Shown here one piece after another: positions 52,765-61,612 of a DNA stretch of 64,000 bases (position 1 is its first letter; each line of letters begins with the position of its first letter). The position numbers and the translations under genes are program-made. The DNA lies in assembly GCF_002101885.1 (NCBI RefSeq), contig NZ_LQPS01000050.1, positions 56,167 through 120,166 on the forward strand, read 5' to 3'. Source of the stretch: Mycolicibacter senuensis. Its GTDB lineage: Bacteria > Actinomycetota > Actinomycetes > Mycobacteriales > Mycobacteriaceae. A model generated the notes under the pieces. That model was not told the origin of the DNA. It saw only the letters and a list, made by a program, of their open reading frames with translations, and ran no database searches.

Positions 52765-53277
52765 ATGGCGCCCCACCCAAACCGTCCCGCGCAGATCACC
52801 ATGGTCGATCCCGCCAACCCGCCCAGCCGCCGTGCTCCACTGGTGTGGGCGCTGGTCGGCGCGGTGCCTTGGCTGATGCTGGCCGTGCTGCAACTGGGCT
52901 GGGCGGTCGCCGATGAGCGGCTGGCCTGGCTGCACGCCGCAGTCTTGGCGGTCACGGTGCTGGGGCTGCTGGTGTCGGCGGTCATCGCCCCGCTGTGGCG
53001 CTATCGCGTACACCGGTGGGACATCAGCGATCAGGCGGTGTACACCCGCACCGGCTGGCTGGTGCAGGAGCGCCGGATCGCCCCGATCTCCCGGATCCAG
53101 ACCGTCGACACCTACCGTGGGCCGCTGGATCGGCTGCTCGGACTGGCCAATGTCCGGGTCACCACCGCTTCGTCGGCGGGGGCGGTGCACATCGTGGCGC
53201 TCGATGCCCCCGTCGCCGACCGCGTGGTGGCGCAACTGACCGACATCGCCGCGCTGGGCGCCGGGGACGCCACGTGA
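52765..53277 (+). CDS. PH-domain (bPH2) membrane protein, YdbS-like
   Basis: 170 residues. Two membrane helices near 31-50 (VWALVGAVPWLMLAVLQLGW) and 58-80, then one bacterial PH domain (RVHRWDISDQAVYTRTGWL; RRIAPISRIQTVDTYRGP). Starts ATG 52765; ATG at 52801 also possible. Its stop overlaps the GTG of the next gene, so the two act together. Homologues in firmicutes (YdbS-YdbT) affect envelope stress and antimicrobial tolerance, a role I only suggest here. Confidence 0.85.
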   Translation: MAPHPNRPAQITMVDPANPPSRRAPLVWALVGAVPWLMLAVLQLGWAVADERLAWLHAAVLAVTVLGLLVSAVIAPLWRYRVHRWDISDQAVYTRTGWLVQERRIAPISRIQTVDTYRGPLDRLLGLANVRVTTASSAGAVHIVALDAPVADRVVAQLTDIAALGAGDAT

Positions 53278-54767
53278 GTGCCGAACCGGCGTGGCAGCGG
53301 CTGAGCCCGCGGATGCTGCTGGTGCATCCGCTGCACGAGGTGCTGCGCGAGCTGCCGCTGCTGGTCGCGGTCGTGGTGTTCGGGTCGGCCACCTCCAACA
53401 CGGTCTGGGTGATCGCGGTGGTGTGGGTGATCGCCGCGGTGGGGGTGGCGCGCTGGTTCACCACCACCTATCGCATCGAACCTGATCCCGAGGCCGGCCG
53501 GGTACAGCTGCGCTCTGGGCTGTTGCGCCGCAAGATGCTTTCGGTGCCGCGCAACCGGATTCGCTCGGTGGAGACCGACGCCCGGCTGCTGCACCGGCTG
53601 CTCGGGCTCACGGTGCTGCGGGTCAGCACCGGCCAGCAGGCGGCCGGGGACGCCGTGTTCGAGCTGGACGCGGTGGAGAGCAGCGAAGTGCCGCGGCTGC
53701 GGGCGACGTTGTTAGCGCACACCGGCCAGCCGTCGGCGGCTCCGGCTCCGGCTCCGCCCGCTCCGGCGACGGTGCTGGCGCGGTGGAGCCCGTCGTGGCT
53801 GCGCTACAGCCCGCTGAGCCTGTCCGGGCTGGTGATGATCGGCGCCGCGGTCGGGGTGGCCTACCAGACCGGCGTCTGGGCGGCGCTGGAGGACTCCCCG
53901 CTGGGCCGGTCCTGGCTGGAGGCCGCCGAGCGGTCCGCTGCGGCGCAGACCGCGGCGCTGATCGCGGGACTGGTGTCGGCGGCGGCGGTCTTGCTGGCGG
54001 TGCTGCGGTCGCTGGTGACGTACGGAAACCTGGTGTTGTCGCGCCATTCCGGGGCGGCTGGCGACGTGCTGGAATTGCGCTACGGGCTGCTGCGGGTGCG
54101 TGAGCACAGCTACGACATGCGCCGGCTGCGCGGCGGGACGCTGCGACGGCCGCTATTGGTACGGCTGTTCGGCGGTGCCCGGCTGGACGCGGCGATGACC
54201 GGGGTCACCGGGGAAGGCGAATCCTCGATCCTGCTGCCGCCGTGTCCCCGGGCCACCGCCGAGCAGGTGCTGACCGGGCTGGTCGGCGACCCCGTGGTGG
54301 TGACCGGGCCGCTGCGCCGGCATGGTCCGGCGGCTGATCGCCGACGCCGGACCCGGGCGATGCTGCTGCCGGTGGCCGCCGGGATCGGCCTGGCGGTGGC
54401 GACGGGCTTTGTGGGACTGCCGGTGTGGTGCTGGCCGGCGTGGGCGGCGCTGACAATCGGTGCGGCGCTGCTGGCCGCCGACCGGGTGCGCGCCCTGGGG
54501 CACCGCGTCGATGCGCACTGGCTGTCGGCGCGCACCGGCAGCTTCGAGCAGCGTCGCTATGCCATCGCCACCGCGGGCATCATCGGCTGGACGGTGCGCC
54601 AAAGCTGGTTTCAGCGCCGCGCCGGGGTGGCCACGCTGATCGCGGCGACCGCCGCCGGGGTCAAGGCCTACCGGGTGATCGACGTGCCAGAGGCCATGGC
54701 GTGGTCGGTGGCCGCGCAGGCGTCGCCGTGGGTGGCACACAGCAAGTGGACGGTGGGTCAGCGGTAG
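53274..54767 (+). CDS. Multi-PH-domain (bPH2) membrane protein, YdbT-like
   Basis: 497 residues. Membrane helices alternate with about three bPH2 domains (RIEPDPEAGRVQLRSGLL near 65; LELRYGLLRVREHSYDMRRL near 265; WLSARTGSFEQRRYAIATA near 415). GTG start overlaps the stop of the preceding PH gene. Its last ten bases overlap the 3' end of the opposite-strand toxin gene. Envelope-associated; no defined reaction. Confidence 0.87.
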   Translation: MSAEPAWQRLSPRMLLVHPLHEVLRELPLLVAVVVFGSATSNTVWVIAVVWVIAAVGVARWFTTTYRIEPDPEAGRVQLRSGLLRRKMLSVPRNRIRSVETDARLLHRLLGLTVLRVSTGQQAAGDAVFELDAVESSEVPRLRATLLAHTGQPSAAPAPAPPAPATVLARWSPSWLRYSPLSLSGLVMIGAAVGVAYQTGVWAALEDSPLGRSWLEAAERSAAAQTAALIAGLVSAAAVLLAVLRSLVTYGNLVLSRHSGAAGDVLELRYGLLRVREHSYDMRRLRGGTLRRPLLVRLFGGARLDAAMTGVTGEGESSILLPPCPRATAEQVLTGLVGDPVVVTGPLRRHGPAADRRRRTRAMLLPVAAGIGLAVATGFVGLPVWCWPAWAALTIGAALLAADRVRALGHRVDAHWLSARTGSFEQRRYAIATAGIIGWTVRQSWFQRRAGVATLIAATAAGVKAYRVIDVPEAMAWSVAAQASPWVAHSKWTVGQR

Positions 54768-55009
54768 GCGTCGCTGCGTTTGGCGACGGTGAAGATGACG
54801 ATCACGTCGCCGCGGTCATCGATCTGATAGACGATGCGATACTGCCCGAACCTGATCCGCCAGTCGTTCTGGGCGCCGACAAGTTTCTTGGCGCCGGTCG
54901 GGCGAGCGTCGTGCGTGAGGCCGATGATCGCCTGCAATGCCGTCTCGAACGCATCGCGAGGCAATCGCTGGAGCTGCTTGAGGACGTCGGAGTGAAAGAC
55001 AACCCTCAC
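54758..55009 (-). CDS. RelE/ParE-superfamily toxin
   Basis: 83 residues. Typical RelE fold: VVFHSDVLKQLQRLP helix, LVGAQNDWRIRFGQYRIVYQID strand pair with the conserved Arg residues, and a C-terminal IVIFTVAKRSDAYR. RelE-type toxins cleave mRNA at the ribosome. The antitoxin gene is upstream and overlaps it by four bases, the standard order. The 3' end overlaps the PH-domain gene, consistent with later insertion of the module. Confidence 0.9.
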   Translation of the reverse strand: MRVVFHSDVLKQLQRLPRDAFETALQAIIGLTHDARPTGAKKLVGAQNDWRIRFGQYRIVYQIDDRGDVIVIFTVAKRSDAYR

Positions 55010-55278
55010 GAGATGGTGATCATCTGCGCGTCGACGCCCAACGCGTCGAGCATCTCCGACATCGACATAGTGGTGAAGTCACTGGACCGCATGGCCCGCA
55101 GGCGCATCGCGTCGGCGACATCGGCGTGCTCGTGCAGCCGCTCGTAGTCCGCCATGGAGATCATGACTGCGACCTCGGTGCCGCTATCGGTGATGATGAC
55201 TTCTTCGCCGGTCGTGGCAACCCCGCGGACCACGGCGCCGAGCCGGCTCCGCAAATCCCGGAGGCTGTGTGTACTCAT
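55006..55278 (-). CDS. Phd/RelB-type antitoxin
   Basis: 90 residues from ATG 55278. The N-terminal half is a Phd/YefM-like DNA-binding fold (LRDLRSRLGAVVRGVATTGEEVII, in pieces; ADYERLHEHADVADAMR); the acidic, Met-rich C-terminus would wrap the toxin. A TTATAAGAT sequence just upstream looks like a -10 box, so the message may be leaderless or near-leaderless. Other in-frame ATGs at 55287 and 55302 are possible. The protein should repress its own promoter with the toxin. Confidence 0.88.
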   Translation of the reverse strand: MSTHSLRDLRSRLGAVVRGVATTGEEVIITDSGTEVAVMISMADYERLHEHADVADAMRLRAMRSSDFTTMSMSEMLDALGVDAQMITIS

Positions 55279-55377
55279 GTTCAACATCTTATAACCGCGC
55301 ATCGTCGGCCCGCTGGCCTCGCACTGAGTACACGCTCGGCGTACAGGAGCGGGCCGCCGCTACCGGCGGCCGTGCGA

Positions 55378-55640
55378 TCAGGGCGTTCCGTCCGGCCCCG
55401 GGCTGCCCGGAGTGGCCGTCCCCGTCCCGGCGGTGTACGCGTTGCCGCCGTCGCCGTCGCCGTCGCCGCCGTTGCCGGCGCCACCGTCAGCGCCGGCCGC
55501 CCCGCCGGTGCCGGCCGCACCGCCGTCACCGCCAACGGCTTCCTGCGTCGAGGCGCTGGAGTCACCGCCGTTGCCGCCGATTCCGGTACCATCGCCGCTC
55601 GAGCTTGGCGGTGGATCCTTGAGTGCAGGCCGGCGAAGCC
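55378..55640 (-). pseudogene. Headless PGRS tail (3' remnant)
   Basis: Read on the minus strand with stop at 55378-55380, the frame gives classic PGRS sequence (GTGIGGNGGDSS, GGDGGAAGTGGAAGADGG, GNGGDGDGDGG) and the tail TATPGSPGPDGTP. No ATG, GTG or TTG occurs in this frame before the PGRS repeats or for about 150 bases further upstream, inside the helicase gene. So it is the 3' end of a PGRS gene cut off from its start, or an assembly artefact. It begins next to the helicase stop. Confidence 0.7.
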
Positions 55641-57326
55641 TTACAACCCCCGCACGGCCTCGATGCGCGCCCGCAGCTGATCCGACGTCGCCGCCGCCAC
55701 CGGCGGGCCACCGCAGATCCGGCGCAGCTCGTTGTGAATCCAGCCGTGCGGTTTGCCCAGGCGATGATGCGCCGCCGACACCAGCGCGTTGAGCTCATGC
55801 CGCAGCGCACGCAGCTGCCCGTGCGTCGTGACCGGCACCGGGGTGGCTCCGCCGGCCACCTTGCTGCGCCGGTCCAGCTGCTCCTCCTGGCGCTGGCGCA
55901 GCAGGTCGCGCATCTGGCTGGCATCCAGCAGGCCCGGGATGCCCAGGTAATCGGCCTCTTCGTCGCTGCCGGCCGGGGTGGCGGTGCCGAACGAGGCGCC
56001 GTCGAAGATCACCTGATCCAGTTCGGCGTCGGCCCCCAGCGACTCGAAGCTGTTCTCCAGCTCGGAGGGCTCGTCACGCCGGCGTTCGGCCTCGGCGAAC
56101 TCGTCGCGTTCGGACTCCCGGTGCGGTTTGCCCAGCACATGATTGCGTTGCTGCTCGAGTTCGCTGGCGAGCCCCAACAGCGAGGGCACCGACGGCAGGA
56201 AGATGCTGGCGGTCTCACCCGGGCGCCGCGACCGCACGAACCGACCGATCGCCTGCGCGAAGAACAGCGGGGTGGACGCACTGGTGGCGTAGACGCCGAC
56301 CGCCAACCGCGGCACGTCGACACCCTCGGAGACCATCCGCACCGCAACCAGCCAGCGAGAAGTAGCCGTGGTGAACTGCGCGATCTTGTCCGAGGCGCCT
56401 GCGTCGTCGGAGAGCACCACGGTGGGGGCCTCACCGGTCAACGTGGTCAGCAGCTTGGCGTAGGCGCGGGCCGCCTTCTGATCCGAGGCGATCACCATGC
56501 CGCCGGCATCGGGCACATGCTGACGCTTCTGCAGCAGCCGCTTGTCCGCGGCCGCGATCACCGCCGGCATCCACTCGCCCGCCGGATCCAGCGCGGTACG
56601 CCACGCCCGGGCAGTGTGTTCCGCGGTCAGCGGTTCGCCGAGCCGCGCCGAGTACTCCTCACCGGCGCTGTCACGCCAGCGGGCCTCGCCCGAGTAGGCC
56701 ATGAACACCACCGGGCGCACCACACCGTCGGCCAGCGCCTCGGGGTAGCCGTAGCTGTCGTCGGCCACCGATCGCAGATGGCCGCTGCCGTCGGGCTCGT
56801 AATTGACGAACGGGATGGGACTGTCGTCGCTGCGGAACGGGGTGCCGGTCAGCGCCAGTCGGCGGGCGGCATCGGAGAACGCCTCCCGGATGCCGTCGCC
56901 CCAGCTCTTGGCGTCGCCGCCATGGTGGATCTCGTCGAAGATCACCAGGGTTTTCGCGGCCTCGGTGCGCACCCGGTGCCGGGTGGGATGGCTGGCGACC
57001 TGGGCGTAGGTGACCACGACCCCGTGGTACTCCGAGCTGGTCTGCGCATCGGAGTTGCTGAAGCGCGGATCCAGCGCGAGGCCGTGTTCGGCGGCGGCGG
57101 TGGCCCACTGCACCTTGAGGTGGTCGGTGGGCACCACGATCGTGATGCGCTCGACGGTGCGGTCGGCCAGCAGCTCGGCGACGATCCGCAACGCGAACGT
57201 CGTCTTGCCGGCGCCGGGGGTGGCCACCATCAGAAAATCCCGGGGCTTGGCGGTCAGATACCGCACCAGAGCCCGGCGTTGCCAGCCCCGCAACGCACGG
57301 GTGCTGGGCGCTGCGTCAGCCCGCAC
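55641..57326 (-). CDS. DEAD/DEAH-box helicase (superfamily 2)
   Basis: 561 residues. Walker A MVATPGAGKTTFALR near residue 33, DEIHHGG (a DEAH-type Walker B) near 118, LTGTPFRSDD (motif III) near 145, and the C-terminal helicase part with EGVDVPRLAVGVYATSAST and QAIGRFVRSRRPGE (motif VI Arg residues). Likely a DNA-translocating repair or restriction-related ATPase. GTG at 57326 has AGGAGA five bases upstream; longer frames reach 57374 and 57653 but would overlap the divergent gene. Function not known. Confidence 0.88.
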   Translation of the reverse strand: MRADAAPSTRALRGWQRRALVRYLTAKPRDFLMVATPGAGKTTFALRIVAELLADRTVERITIVVPTDHLKVQWATAAAEHGLALDPRFSNSDAQTSSEYHGVVVTYAQVASHPTRHRVRTEAAKTLVIFDEIHHGGDAKSWGDGIREAFSDAARRLALTGTPFRSDDSPIPFVNYEPDGSGHLRSVADDSYGYPEALADGVVRPVVFMAYSGEARWRDSAGEEYSARLGEPLTAEHTARAWRTALDPAGEWMPAVIAAADKRLLQKRQHVPDAGGMVIASDQKAARAYAKLLTTLTGEAPTVVLSDDAGASDKIAQFTTATSRWLVAVRMVSEGVDVPRLAVGVYATSASTPLFFAQAIGRFVRSRRPGETASIFLPSVPSLLGLASELEQQRNHVLGKPHRESERDEFAEAERRRDEPSELENSFESLGADAELDQVIFDGASFGTATPAGSDEEADYLGIPGLLDASQMRDLLRQRQEEQLDRRSKVAGGATPVPVTTHGQLRALRHELNALVSAAHHRLGKPHGWIHNELRRICGGPPVAAATSDQLRARIEAVRGL

Positions 57327-57381
57327 CCGGTCTCCTATCTGATCGAGATGCAGTCTAGGGCAAGCCGATAGCATCGCTGAC

Positions 57382-58083
57382 GTGTCCACCCCGGGCGAGC
57401 CGGAACCCGTCCGCGTCGAGCGACTACTCGACGCGCAGACCAAAGCCGCCGCACTGTTCGACGAAATCGCGCGCCGCAATCTGGTGCGCGCCGGCGTCGG
57501 CGAGCGGCAACTCTCCGATGAGATCCGGGATCTGGCCGCCGACATGTTCGGGGTCACGCGGCACTGGCATAAGCGGGTGGTGCGCGCCGGGGAGAACACC
57601 TTGCAGCCGTTCCACGCCGACCCGCCGGACCGCGTCATGGCCGACGACGACATCGCCTACCTCGATCTGGGCCCGATCTTCGAAGAATGGGAAGCCGATT
57701 TCGGCCGCACCTTCGTGCTCGGCGACGACCCGGACAAGCACGCACTGCGCGACGCCCTGCCCGGGGTGTGGCAGGCCGGGCGGGCCTACTTCGACGACCA
57801 CACCGAGATCACCGGGTCCCAGCTCTACGCCCATGTCGTCGGGTTGGCCCGCGCCGCCGGCTTCGAGTTCGGCGCCCCGATCGCCGGGCATCTGGTGGGC
57901 GAGTTCCCGCACAAGAAGATCTCCGGTGACGACGCGCAGTTTTACATCACCGCGGGTTCGGATCAGCCGATGCGCCGCACCGACCGCACCGGCCGGGTCT
58001 GCCACTGGATCCTGGAGGTACACCTGGTGAATCCGTCCCGCGGGTTCGGCGGGTTCTACGAGCAGTTGCTCGACCTGGGCTGA
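57382..58083 (+). CDS. M24 peptidase-like protein
   Basis: 233 residues of the creatinase/aminopeptidase P (M24) catalytic fold. Candidate metal ligands: Asp in YLDLGPIFEEW, Asp in EADFGRTFVLG, His in IAGHLVGEFPH, Glu in ILEVHLVNP. The order and spacing fit M24, though GHGIG is degenerate. The N-terminal domain is much shorter than in prolidases. GTG start, 55 bases from the divergent helicase. Activity should be treated as unproven. Confidence 0.8.
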   Translation: MSTPGEPEPVRVERLLDAQTKAAALFDEIARRNLVRAGVGERQLSDEIRDLAADMFGVTRHWHKRVVRAGENTLQPFHADPPDRVMADDDIAYLDLGPIFEEWEADFGRTFVLGDDPDKHALRDALPGVWQAGRAYFDDHTEITGSQLYAHVVGLARAAGFEFGAPIAGHLVGEFPHKKISGDDAQFYITAGSDQPMRRTDRTGRVCHWILEVHLVNPSRGFGGFYEQLLDLG

Positions 58084-58090
58084 ACACGGC

Positions 58091-59002
58091 TCAGCCGAGC
58101 GGATAGACCACCCCGGTCAGTTCCTCGGAGACCGTCCAGAGCCGGCGCTGTAGCTCGATATCGTGAGATTTGCGGCTCGACGCCACCACCTTGGGATGAC
58201 CGCGCCCTTGGGTGAGGCCGTCCGGTCCGAAGTACTGGCCGCCGAGGGCCTGCGGGTCGGTGGCCGCGCGCAACGTCGGCAGCGCGCCCATGTCCGCGCC
58301 CTGAAACATCGGTTTGATCAGCGGATAGGCGACCGCGGCCCAGCGCGGCAGGTGGCGCATCAGTTCGGTGTTGGAGCCGCCGGGGTGCGCGGCGACGGCG
58401 ATCGTCGTTCCGTGCGCGGCTAGCCGTCGCTGTAGTTCGTAGGTGAACAGCAGGTTGGCGAGCTTGGACTGCCCGTAGGCCTCGACCCGGTTGTACCGGC
58501 GCTCCCACTGCAGGTCGTCGAAGTGGATGTCGGCGCGCAGGCGATGCCCGAGGCTGCTGACCGTGACGACCCGGGAGCCGGCGACCGGCAGCATTCGCTC
58601 CAGCAGTAGGCCGGTGAGGGCGAAGTGGCCCAGGTGGTTGGTGCCGAACTGCAGCTCGAACCCGTCCTTGGTCGTCGATTTGGGTGGGTACATCACCCCG
58701 GCGTTGTTGATCAGCAGATCGATGCGCTGGTGATCAGAGCGCAGTCGCTCCGCGGCGGCGCGGATGGCATCCAACGATGTGAGGTCGAGTTCTTGCAGGG
58801 CGACGGCGGCACCCGGGCTGCGCTGACGGATGCGGGCCTCGGCGTCCTTGCCCTTGTCGAGGTTGCGCACCGCCAGCACCACCAGGGCGCCCCGCGCCGC
58901 AAGCGCAGCGGCGGTTTCGAAGCCGAGGCCGGTGTTGGCTCCGGTGACGACGGCGACACGGCCGGCCTGGTCAGGGATGTCGGCGGTTGTCCACTTGGCC
59001 AC
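58091..59002 (-). CDS. Short-chain dehydrogenase (Rv0439c-like)
   Basis: 303 residues, retinol-dehydrogenase-like SDR. TGANTGLGFETAAALAARG near residue 20 (NADP-type pocket), NNAGVMYPP near 98, ELQFGTNHLGHFALTGLLL near 115, and active-site YGQSKLANLLF near 178. GTG at 59002 follows AGGAGGG eight bases upstream; the longer frame is not credible. Divergent from a TetR gene with two operator-like palindromes between them, so probably controlled by that regulator. Substrate unknown. Confidence 0.93.
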   Translation of the reverse strand: MAKWTTADIPDQAGRVAVVTGANTGLGFETAAALAARGALVVLAVRNLDKGKDAEARIRQRSPGAAVALQELDLTSLDAIRAAAERLRSDHQRIDLLINNAGVMYPPKSTTKDGFELQFGTNHLGHFALTGLLLERMLPVAGSRVVTVSSLGHRLRADIHFDDLQWERRYNRVEAYGQSKLANLLFTYELQRRLAAHGTTIAVAAHPGGSNTELMRHLPRWAAVAYPLIKPMFQGADMGALPTLRAATDPQALGGQYFGPDGLTQGRGHPKVVASSRKSHDIELQRRLWTVSEELTGVVYPLG

Positions 59003-59031
59003 GTGACCCTCCTGAGCTGCGGTAAAGTAAA

Positions 59032-59079
59032 CGGGGCGGACGCTCCGGTTAGTTGCAACTATACGGAGCGGACGCCCCG
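59032..59079. promoter_or_regulatory. Twin 16-bp imperfect palindromes, probable TetR operators
   Basis: Sites at 59032-59047 (CGGGGCGGACGCTCCG) and 59064-59079 (CGGAGCGGACGCCCCG), 32 bases centre to centre, about three helical turns. Each has the form CGGnGCG-GA-CGCnCCG, and the two together form a larger near-perfect inverted repeat. They fill the gap between the divergent SDR and TetR genes. Confidence 0.85.
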
Positions 59080-59104
59080 CTTTGTCAACCGATAGGGATT
59101 TCTG

Positions 59105-59665
59105 GTGGCTCAACCCGCACGTCCGTTGCGAGCCGACGCGGCCCGCAACCGCGCCCGCGTGCTGGCGGTCGCCTACGAAACCTTTGCGGCCGAAGGGCTG
59201 TCGGTGCCGGTCGATGAGATCGCCCGCCGCGCCGGGGTCGGGCCCGGGACCGTCTACCGGCACTTCCCGACCAAAGAGGAGCTGTTCCAGGCGGTCGTCA
59301 ACGACCGTATGCAGCACGTCGTCGACGAAGGGCGGGCCCTGCTGGAATCCGATGATCGCGGCACGGCGATCTTCGCCTTCCTGCGCTCGGTCGTGCTGCA
59401 GTGGGGCGCGACCGATCGGGGTCTGGTCGAGGCGCTGGCCGGCGTCGGTATCGACATCGCTGCGCCCGAGTCGGAGGAAGCCTTCCTGGCGGTGCTCGGG
59501 GAGCTGCTGCGCGCCGGTCAGCTGGCGGGCACCGTGCGGCAAGACCTCGGTGTGCGCGAGGTGAAGGCGATCCTGGTCGGATGTCAGGCCATGCAGGCCT
59601 ACAGCGCCGGGTTGGCCGAGCGGGTGACCGGGGTCGTCATGGATGGTTTGCGCCCGCCGCGATAG
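59105..59665 (+). CDS. TetR-family regulator
   Basis: 186 residues. The helix-turn-helix lies near 19-62 (YETFAAEGLSVPVDEIARRAG followed by VGPGTVYRHFPTKEELF, read in two parts). The C-terminal ligand domain belongs to the widespread TetR_C_33-like group with QWGATDRGLVEALAG. GTG start. Likely autorepressor and repressor of the adjacent SDR through the twin palindromes. Lies just upstream of groEL2, but the CIRCE sites separate that gene's control. Confidence 0.93.
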   Translation: MAQPARPLRADAARNRARVLAVAYETFAAEGLSVPVDEIARRAGVGPGTVYRHFPTKEELFQAVVNDRMQHVVDEGRALLESDDRGTAIFAFLRSVVLQWGATDRGLVEALAGVGIDIAAPESEEAFLAVLGELLRAGQLAGTVRQDLGVREVKAILVGCQAMQAYSAGLAERVTGVVMDGLRPPR

Positions 59666-59677
59666 CGCCCCGCTGAT

Positions 59678-59704
59678 CTTGCACTCCCCAGGGTCGAGTG
59701 CTAA
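59678..59704. promoter_or_regulatory. CIRCE element 1 (HrcA operator)
   Basis: CTTGCACTC-N9-GAGTGCTAA: the right arm is perfect, the left has two mismatches against TTAGCACTC. HrcA binding here would repress groEL2 in the absence of heat stress. Confidence 0.9.
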
Positions 59705-59712
59705 GAATGACG

Positions 59713-59739
59713 TTGGCACTCGCGACCGGCGAGTGCTAG
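59713..59739. promoter_or_regulatory. CIRCE element 2 (HrcA operator)
   Basis: TTGGCACTC-N9-GAGTGCTAG, one mismatch in each arm. Eight bases after the first CIRCE; together they flank the probable groEL2 promoter. Confidence 0.93.
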
Positions 59740-59853
59740 GTCGGGACGGTGAGGTACGGGGCCGCACCTGCGGAGCACACCCACAGCCGTCCGTCGCGGG
59801 CACTGACCCGACCGACAAGACGTGCATCCCCTAACCGGAGGAATCACTTCGCA

Positions 59854-61479
<1,626 letters not shown>

Positions 61480-61488
61480 GTCTGGTTG

Positions 61489-61533
61489 CACGACAAGGCC
61501 CGGTCCCCTTCGGGGGCCGGGCCTTCGTCGTGC
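61489..61533 (+). terminator. Long hairpin terminator after groEL2
   Basis: About 20-bp stem with one bulge and one mismatch around a TTCG-type loop: AAGGCCCGGTCCCC pairs with GGGGGCCGGGCCTT, extended outward by GCACGAC and GTCGTGC. Ten bases after the stop. Confidence 0.92.
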
Positions 61534-61538
61534 CGTAC

Positions 61539-61599
61539 GTTGACTCTGCGTGCACCAGGCAAAAGTTCGAGTGGAGTGTCTGGTAGGCGCAGAGTCAAC
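61539..61599. repeat. 61-bp inverted-repeat element, copy 2
   Basis: Same 12-bp arms as at 37142-37202 and same total length. Central 37 bases share 29. Placed between the groEL2 terminator and the metallo-beta-lactamase/CobU gene. Confidence 0.93.
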
Positions 61600-61612
61600 G
61601 TGGGAGAAGTGC

